Source of the DNA: Bacteroidota bacterium
GTDB lineage: Bacteria > Bacteroidota > Bacteroidia > Chitinophagales > Chitinophagaceae
Direction of reading: 5' to 3'
DNA: 9,541 nt
Assembly (NCBI GenBank): GCA_028877045.1
Contig: JAGWPQ010000468.1
Coordinates: 1 to 9,541 of the forward strand
Under the pieces are notes generated by a model, which was not told where the DNA came from, did not search any database, and saw nothing but the letters and a program-made list of their open reading frames with translations. The first letter of the stretch is position 1. The number at the start of each line of letters is the position of its first letter. A program made the position numbers and the translations under genes. Positions 5,901 to 9,541 of the stretch are shown here, one piece after another.

Positions 5901-6509
5901 ATGATATTGCAAGTCCATCCCGATAATCCCAATCCGCGTCAAATTAAAACTATCGTTGAATGTTTGAAAGACGGCGGTATCATCATTTATCCTACCGATA
6001 CCATTTACGGTTTAGGTTGCGATATTTTTCAAATTAAGGCAATAGAAAAAATAGCACGAATTAAAAATGTTGATTACCGCAAATCGCAGTTAAGTTTTAT
6101 TTGTTACGACCTGAGCGATTTAAGTAAATACACGAAAAGCATTTCAACGCCGCTGTACCGTATGCTTAAAAACTATTTACCCGGCCCTTATACTTTTATT
6201 TTGCCGGCCAGTAAAGAAGTGCCGCGTTTATTGCAAAGCAAAAAAAGTACAATTGGTTTGCGTGTGCCCGCAAATAATATTGCAAGAACTATTTTGAAAG
6301 AATTAGGGCATCCGATTTTAAGTGCTTCCATGCCCGGCGAAATGATCGAAGAATATACCGATCCTGAACTGATGTACGAAAATTTCAAGAACCTTGTTGA
6401 CATTGTTGTTGATGGCGGTATCGGCGGCATGGTTCCCTCAACAGTTGTCGATTGTACAAAAGATGAATACGAAATAATCAGGCAGGGCGCGGGTGAATGG
6501 TTAGAATAA
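5901..6509 (+). CDS. L-threonylcarbamoyladenylate synthase (Sua5/YrdC/TsaC family)
   Basis: A 202-residue cytoplasmic enzyme that makes threonylcarbamoyl-AMP from threonine, bicarbonate and ATP, the first step of the t6A modification at position 37 of tRNAs that read ANN codons. It consists of the YrdC domain alone, without the C-terminal Sua5 domain. Visible family motifs are GGIIIYPTDTIYGLGCD (25-41), RKSQLSFIC at 60-68 (the substrate-binding basic segment), LPGPYTFIL (93-101), IGLRVP (118-123), PILSASMPG (138-146) and PSTVVD (179-184), ending in IRQGAG. I start at ATG 5901; the in-frame TTG at 5889 is part of a TACTTTG sequence (5885-5891) that may be a -7-like promoter element with a short leader. 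The last 9 bp overlap the end of rnhB, which runs the other way, and no terminator separates them. TsaC and TsaC2/Sua5 naming is ambiguous for this short form. Confidence 0.92.
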   Translation: MILQVHPDNPNPRQIKTIVECLKDGGIIIYPTDTIYGLGCDIFQIKAIEKIARIKNVDYRKSQLSFICYDLSDLSKYTKSISTPLYRMLKNYLPGPYTFILPASKEVPRLLQSKKSTIGLRVPANNIARTILKELGHPILSASMPGEMIEEYTDPELMYENFKNLVDIVVDGGIGGMVPSTVVDCTKDEYEIIRQGAGEWLE

Positions 6510-7103
6510 TTTCATCTGCTTAGGCAAAATATTAAAACTCTTGCGGTGGTATTTACATAATCCAAATTCTTCAATGGCCTTGCGGTGTTCCAGTGTTCCG
6601 TAACCTTTATTTTTTTGCCAGTTGTATTGCGGAAATTTTTTGTGCAGTTTCAGCATAAAATCATCTCGGTATGTTTTGGCTAAAATACTTGCAGCTGCAA
6701 TGTTTGCATAAGTGGCATCGCCTTTTACAATGCATTGATGTTTTATTTTTTTATAGGGTGTAAAACGATTGCCATCGATCAATAAAAATTGCGGCTGCGG
6801 ATTTAATTTTTCGATCGCCAGATGCATGGCTTTAAATGATGCTTTTAAAATATTGATCTGGTCTATTTCTTCGTGAGTTATCATGCCCACTGCAAACGCG
6901 ATGGCCTGCTGTTCAATGATTATTCTTAATTCGTTTCGTTGCAATTCTTTTACCTGTTTACTGTCATTCAATAACGGATGATAAAAATCTTTCGGCAAAA
7001 TAACTGCAGCTGCAAACACCGGACCGGCATAACAACCCCTGCCTGCTTCATCGCAACCGGCTTCGATCAGTTCGTTTTGAAAATATGATTTCAGTTCTGG
7101 CAT
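6501..7103 (-). CDS. rnhB: Ribonuclease HII
   Basis: A 200-residue cytoplasmic nuclease that cuts RNA in RNA/DNA hybrids and starts removal of single ribonucleotides misincorporated into DNA. The four metal-binding acidic residues of the family are present: Asp18 and Glu19 in AGCDEAGRGCYAGPV, Asp110 in LLIDGNRF, and Asp129 in IVKGDATYANIAAASILAK. The GRG substrate-recognition motif is at 21-23 and the conserved Tyr at 168 in KNKGYGT. Length is typical and complete. It is transcribed leftwards from a region shared with ctaA, and its start codon is only 6 bp from a short CGAATT repeat cluster. AATATTTG on the minus strand (around 7164-7171) is one base off the -7 consensus and could be its promoter. 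Its 3' end overlaps the Sua5-family gene by 9 bp with codons in register on opposite strands. Confidence 0.95.
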   Translation of the reverse strand: MPELKSYFQNELIEAGCDEAGRGCYAGPVFAAAVILPKDFYHPLLNDSKQVKELQRNELRIIIEQQAIAFAVGMITHEEIDQINILKASFKAMHLAIEKLNPQPQFLLIDGNRFTPYKKIKHQCIVKGDATYANIAAASILAKTYRDDFMLKLHKKFPQYNWQKNKGYGTLEHRKAIEEFGLCKYHRKSFNILPKQMKLF

Positions 7104-7109
7104 TTTATG

Positions 7110-7137
7110 ACACGAATTTCATCGAATTACACGAATT
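7110..7137. repeat. Short CGAATT tandem repeat upstream of rnhB
   Basis: ACACGAATT (7110-7118), ATCGAATT (7121-7128) and ACACGAATT (7129-7137) form three imperfect units with CGAATT recurring every 9-10 bp. I recall similar ATTCGTGTAATTCG runs in the spacers of other Bacteroidota genomes, but have not checked this. It lies in the rnhB leader or promoter region. Confidence 0.5.
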
Positions 7138-7197
7138 AAAAGAATATGTTTATCCGATCGTTACAAATATTTTTCAGGATCTGATAACAGAATATTC

Positions 7198-7227
7198 TTT
7201 CATCAGAATGATTTGCCAATACCTTTG
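7198..7227 (+). promoter_or_regulatory. ctaA promoter
   Basis: TACCTTTG at 7220-7227 is a perfect TAnnTTTG box, with TTTC (one base off TTTG) at 7198-7201 and an 18-bp spacer. The start of transcription would be near 7234, leaving about 17 nt before the ATG at 7251. Confidence 0.5.
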
Positions 7228-7250
7228 CCGGATATCTAATTAAAAATTTT

Positions 7251-8300
7251 ATGACAGAAGAACGTTCTGCAAAAATTATTGCCAACTGGATTTTTATTGG
7301 CGTGGCTATGTTAATTGTTCAGGTATTGCTGGGCGGAATCACAAGATTAACAGGATCGGGTTTATCGATCACCGAATGGAAACCTATCGTTGGCGCATTG
7401 CCGCCATTGACCGAAACGCAATGGCAGAAAGCATTTGAACAATATCAGCAAATTGCACAGTATAAATACATCAACCATCAGTTTGTATTGACTGATTTTA
7501 AATTTATTTTTTTCTGGGAATGGTTTCACCGGCTGTGGGCAAGATTAATAAGCGTTGTTTTTTTAATTCCATTTATTTATTTCATTGTAAAAAAATATTT
7601 TAAACAATGGATGATCATGCCCCTGGTCATTTTATTTTTATTAGGCGCGGCTCAAGGGGCCATTGGCTGGATCATGGTGAAAAGCGGATTGAATGATGAG
7701 AACCTTTATGTAAATCATATCCGTCTGGCCATTCATTTTGTTTCGGCAATGGTATTGATTTGTTATGCTTTAATTTTTGGGCTGAAATTAATTGTTTCAA
7801 AAAATGATTTTGTTGTTGATGCACCTTTAAAAAAATTTACTGTTGTAATTATTGCGGTAATAGTTATTCAATTATTCTATGGTTCGTTTATGGCAGGTTT
7901 AAAAGGTGCCATTGCAGCACCTACCTGGCCCGATATCAACGGCATGATCGTTCCAAAACCATTTTTCAGCAGCAATATCAGTAACGATCTTTTTTTCAAT
8001 ATCATCAATATTCATTTCATTCATCGCACATTGGCCTACATTATTTTTATTTTGATTTTAACCTGGTGGTGCAAAGCAATTAAACACAAAACAAATTCAT
8101 TCAACAAAACAAAATACTGGCCGCTTGTTTTTGTTTCGCTTCAAATTGTGCTTGGAATTTTTGCATTGTTAAACAGTCCGAAAATTGTGCTGGGGCATTT
8201 TGGTTTATTTGAATGGTTGGCTCAATTGCATCAGTTGGTGGGAATGCTTTTATTGCTGTCGTTGATTTCGAATTTTTATTTATTGCAATCGAAAAAATAA
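7251..8300 (+). CDS. ctaA: Heme A synthase (CtaA/COX15 family)
   Basis: A 349-residue inner-membrane protein with about eight hydrophobic helices in two similar four-helix halves. It oxidises the C8 methyl of heme O to the formyl group of heme A, the cofactor of aa3-type cytochrome oxidases. Family signatures are GGITRLTGSGLSITEWKP (28-45), the His-containing FWEWFHRLWARL (88-99), QGAIGWIMVKSGL (135-147), HIRLAIHF (156-163), AGLKGAIAAPTWPDINGMIVP (215-235), FIHRTLAY (256-263) and LAQLHQLVG (323-331). The four expected heme-ligand or near-heme histidines are His93, His162, His258 and His327. The first periplasmic loop has no Cys pair, unlike the Bacillus-type enzyme; the MVKSGL motif fits the proteobacterial/mitochondrial type. 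The gene stands alone with its own promoter, and no heme O synthase or oxidase genes lie beside it in the window. Confidence 0.95.
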   Translation: MTEERSAKIIANWIFIGVAMLIVQVLLGGITRLTGSGLSITEWKPIVGALPPLTETQWQKAFEQYQQIAQYKYINHQFVLTDFKFIFFWEWFHRLWARLISVVFLIPFIYFIVKKYFKQWMIMPLVILFLLGAAQGAIGWIMVKSGLNDENLYVNHIRLAIHFVSAMVLICYALIFGLKLIVSKNDFVVDAPLKKFTVVIIAVIVIQLFYGSFMAGLKGAIAAPTWPDINGMIVPKPFFSSNISNDLFFNIINIHFIHRTLAYIIFILILTWWCKAIKHKTNSFNKTKYWPLVFVSLQIVLGIFALLNSPKIVLGHFGLFEWLAQLHQLVGMLLLLSLISNFYLLQSKK

Positions 8301-8327
8301 TTTTTAATTTTTCTCATAAAACGGGAC

Positions 8328-8387
8328 GTTGAAGTGAGTGACATAACAGAGAATGCGCCAGATTTTATCGATGCAGGATATAAAAGC
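8328..8387 (+). repeat. Intergenic repeat-like element, copy B
   Basis: GTTGAAGTGAGTGACATAAC at 8328-8347 follows the ctaA stop by 27 bp and matches copy A (4315-4334) at 16 of 20 positions; the second shared block ATATAAAAGC is at 8378-8387. The frame continuing past the ctaA stop codon stays open until TAG at 8409-8411, and reads VEVSDITENAPDFIDAGYKS in this part, recalling VEVCDATT...APLKYKS of copy A. The spacing between blocks differs from copy A by 15 bp, a multiple of three. No start codon is present. Confidence 0.45.
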
Positions 8388-8465
8388 AAAAGTCTGCAAA
8401 CAAAAAAATAGTTTAAATAATTTGTAAGTGCAGCAACAAACATCGAAAACGAGTCTTTTAGTTAT

Positions 8466-9541
8466 ATGAAAAAATATCTGATAGGTTTTTGGTATTCTTT
8501 GCCCTTACAGTTATTATTATTGCACTTTCGCAAGTATCAGGTTATTTTAATTTTCTGGTATATTCTTTTTGCAACGATTGCAGGTCATTTTATGAAAACC
8601 TTTGGTGCAGCATCACTTTTTCTTGCGCCTGAATATTTAGACGAAGTAAATGCTTTTGGTACTTCGATTGTTGGTTTTGCGATTGGTGTTTTTTTCATGA
8701 GTTGGAATATCACTACTTTTATTTTGTACAGTAAACAAATAAAATTTTTAGCAACAAATGCACAACCGTTTTTAAAATATTGCATCAATAATGCGGTTAT
8801 CCCAATTGTGTTTTTGGTTTACTATGCTTATGAAGCTATTGGTTATGCATTGAATCAGGAATTGGTTTCTGCAACACAACTTTCATTTAATTTAATTGGT
8901 TTTTTGGGTGGATTATTATTAGCCATTTTTATTGCATTCGTTTATTTTTTTAGCGCCGATAAGACTATCTATTACAGTTATGGAAAAATAATTAATGTTG
9001 CTAATGATGAATATAAATCGAAAAGTAAAACAACTTTAAAAAAAGAAAGACCTGATTTTAGGGTTGATTGGTTTCTCAGTGCCAGCCTGCATTTACGCAA
9101 ACCCAGAGATGTTCGTCATTACAGCGAAGATTATATTGATAGTATTTTAACACGGCATCATATCTCGGCTGTTATCGGAATCATTTTTGCATTTTTATTT
9201 TTGGTGATCGTTGGTTATTCATCTGATACCAAATTATTTCAAATACCGGCGGCAGCAAGTATCACTGTTTTGTTTGCTATCTTAATTGCATTGTCAGGGG
9301 CAGTTTCTTTATTTCTGAAAACATGGAGTATTCCGGTTTTAATTATCATTTATCTCGGCATAAATTATTTATATCAGCAAGAAATTATTGATCCGAGAAA
9401 TAAAGCGTACGGATTAAATTATTTGAATAAGACCGAACGGCCGCAATACAATCGTAACACCATTATGCAAATGGCAAGTATTGCAAATATGGAAAATGAC
9501 AAAGAAAAATTTCTTGCCATTCTCAATAACTGGAAAGCAAA
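8466..9541 (+). CDS. Membrane-spanning N-terminal half of a probable patatin-like phospholipase family protein (partial)
   Basis: An ATG-started frame of 358 codons, open to the right edge of the window, so the C-terminus is missing. The visible part is a polytopic membrane protein with likely helices at about 25-42, 63-88, 108-127, 140-163, 233-250, 262-284 and 288-303. A charged cytoplasmic-type loop at 165-232 contains RVDWFLSASLHLRKPRDVRHY (199-219). After the last helix comes IIDPRNKAYGLNYLNKTERP (307-326), then a soluble segment ending at NNWKA. This arrangement resembles Bacteroidota proteins in which a multi-helix region precedes a patatin-type lipid acyl-hydrolase domain, an identification from memory. 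The GxSxG and DGG/DGA catalytic motifs would lie beyond the window, so the enzymatic call is not demonstrated here. A TAATTTG at 8418-8424 is a possible weak -7 element. Confidence 0.6.
   Translation, partial: MKKYLIGFWYSLPLQLLLLHFRKYQVILIFWYILFATIAGHFMKTFGAASLFLAPEYLDEVNAFGTSIVGFAIGVFFMSWNITTFILYSKQIKFLATNAQPFLKYCINNAVIPIVFLVYYAYEAIGYALNQELVSATQLSFNLIGFLGGLLLAIFIAFVYFFSADKTIYYSYGKIINVANDEYKSKSKTTLKKERPDFRVDWFLSASLHLRKPRDVRHYSEDYIDSILTRHHISAVIGIIFAFLFLVIVGYSSDTKLFQIPAAASITVLFAILIALSGAVSLFLKTWSIPVLIIIYLGINYLYQQEIIDPRNKAYGLNYLNKTERPQYNRNTIMQMASIANMENDKEKFLAILNNWKA

Noticed and set aside
8585..8788. 67-codon leftward frame near the right end
   Set aside because: It lies opposite the long rightward membrane-protein frame starting at 8466, which has consistent helices and family-like motifs.

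Overview
The window looks like chromosomal DNA from a member of the Bacteroidota, most likely near the Chitinophagaceae; the family is a guess from sequence style, not proven. The DNA is AT-rich. Several genes are preceded by the Bacteroidota sigma-factor -7 box TAnnTTTG, Shine-Dalgarno sequences are absent, and several protein types are typical of this phylum: a DUF4270-type lipoprotein, an outer-membrane protein beginning SPYSxxGIGD, and a predicted membrane-anchored patatin-like protein. Most of the window is core chromosomal genes, with no insertion sequence, phage, CRISPR, tRNA or rRNA.

Layout. At 1-75 (-) is the start of an otherwise unseen lipoprotein gene. It diverges from a two-gene operon, 385-3014 (+), encoding the DUF4270-like lipoprotein and a probable outer-membrane beta-barrel protein, closed by a strong terminator. 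At 3115-4293 (+) is an exported zinc amidase of peptidoglycan, followed by a repeat-like element and a terminator. At 4508-5539 (+) is the beta subunit of a 2-oxoacid:ferredoxin oxidoreductase (korB) with a good promoter and a strong terminator.

The gene-free stretch 5540-5900 is the most structured part of the window. After the korB terminator come a 16-bp perfect palindrome with a further half-site, a weak promoter-like pair, a stable hairpin, a 20-bp perfect palindrome and a second strong terminator. It could be a small-RNA transcription unit of about 180 nt. At 5901-6509 (+) is a Sua5/YrdC-type threonylcarbamoyl-AMP synthase, overlapping tail-to-tail by 9 bp with rnhB (RNase HII, 6501-7103, -). 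At 7251-8300 (+) is heme A synthase, ctaA. From 8466 to the right edge (+) an open reading frame encodes the multi-spanning N-terminal half of a probable patatin-like phospholipase family protein.

The left third is cell-envelope work (lipoproteins, outer-membrane protein, wall amidase). The rest is housekeeping: ferredoxin-linked 2-oxoacid metabolism, the t6A tRNA modification, RNA/DNA hybrid repair, and heme A for an aa3-type oxidase, which implies aerobic respiration. The genes do not form one pathway. The main candidates for something undescribed are the palindrome-rich intergenic unit at 5600-5860 and a pair of related elements found just after the amidase and ctaA stop codons, each in frame with the stop it follows.
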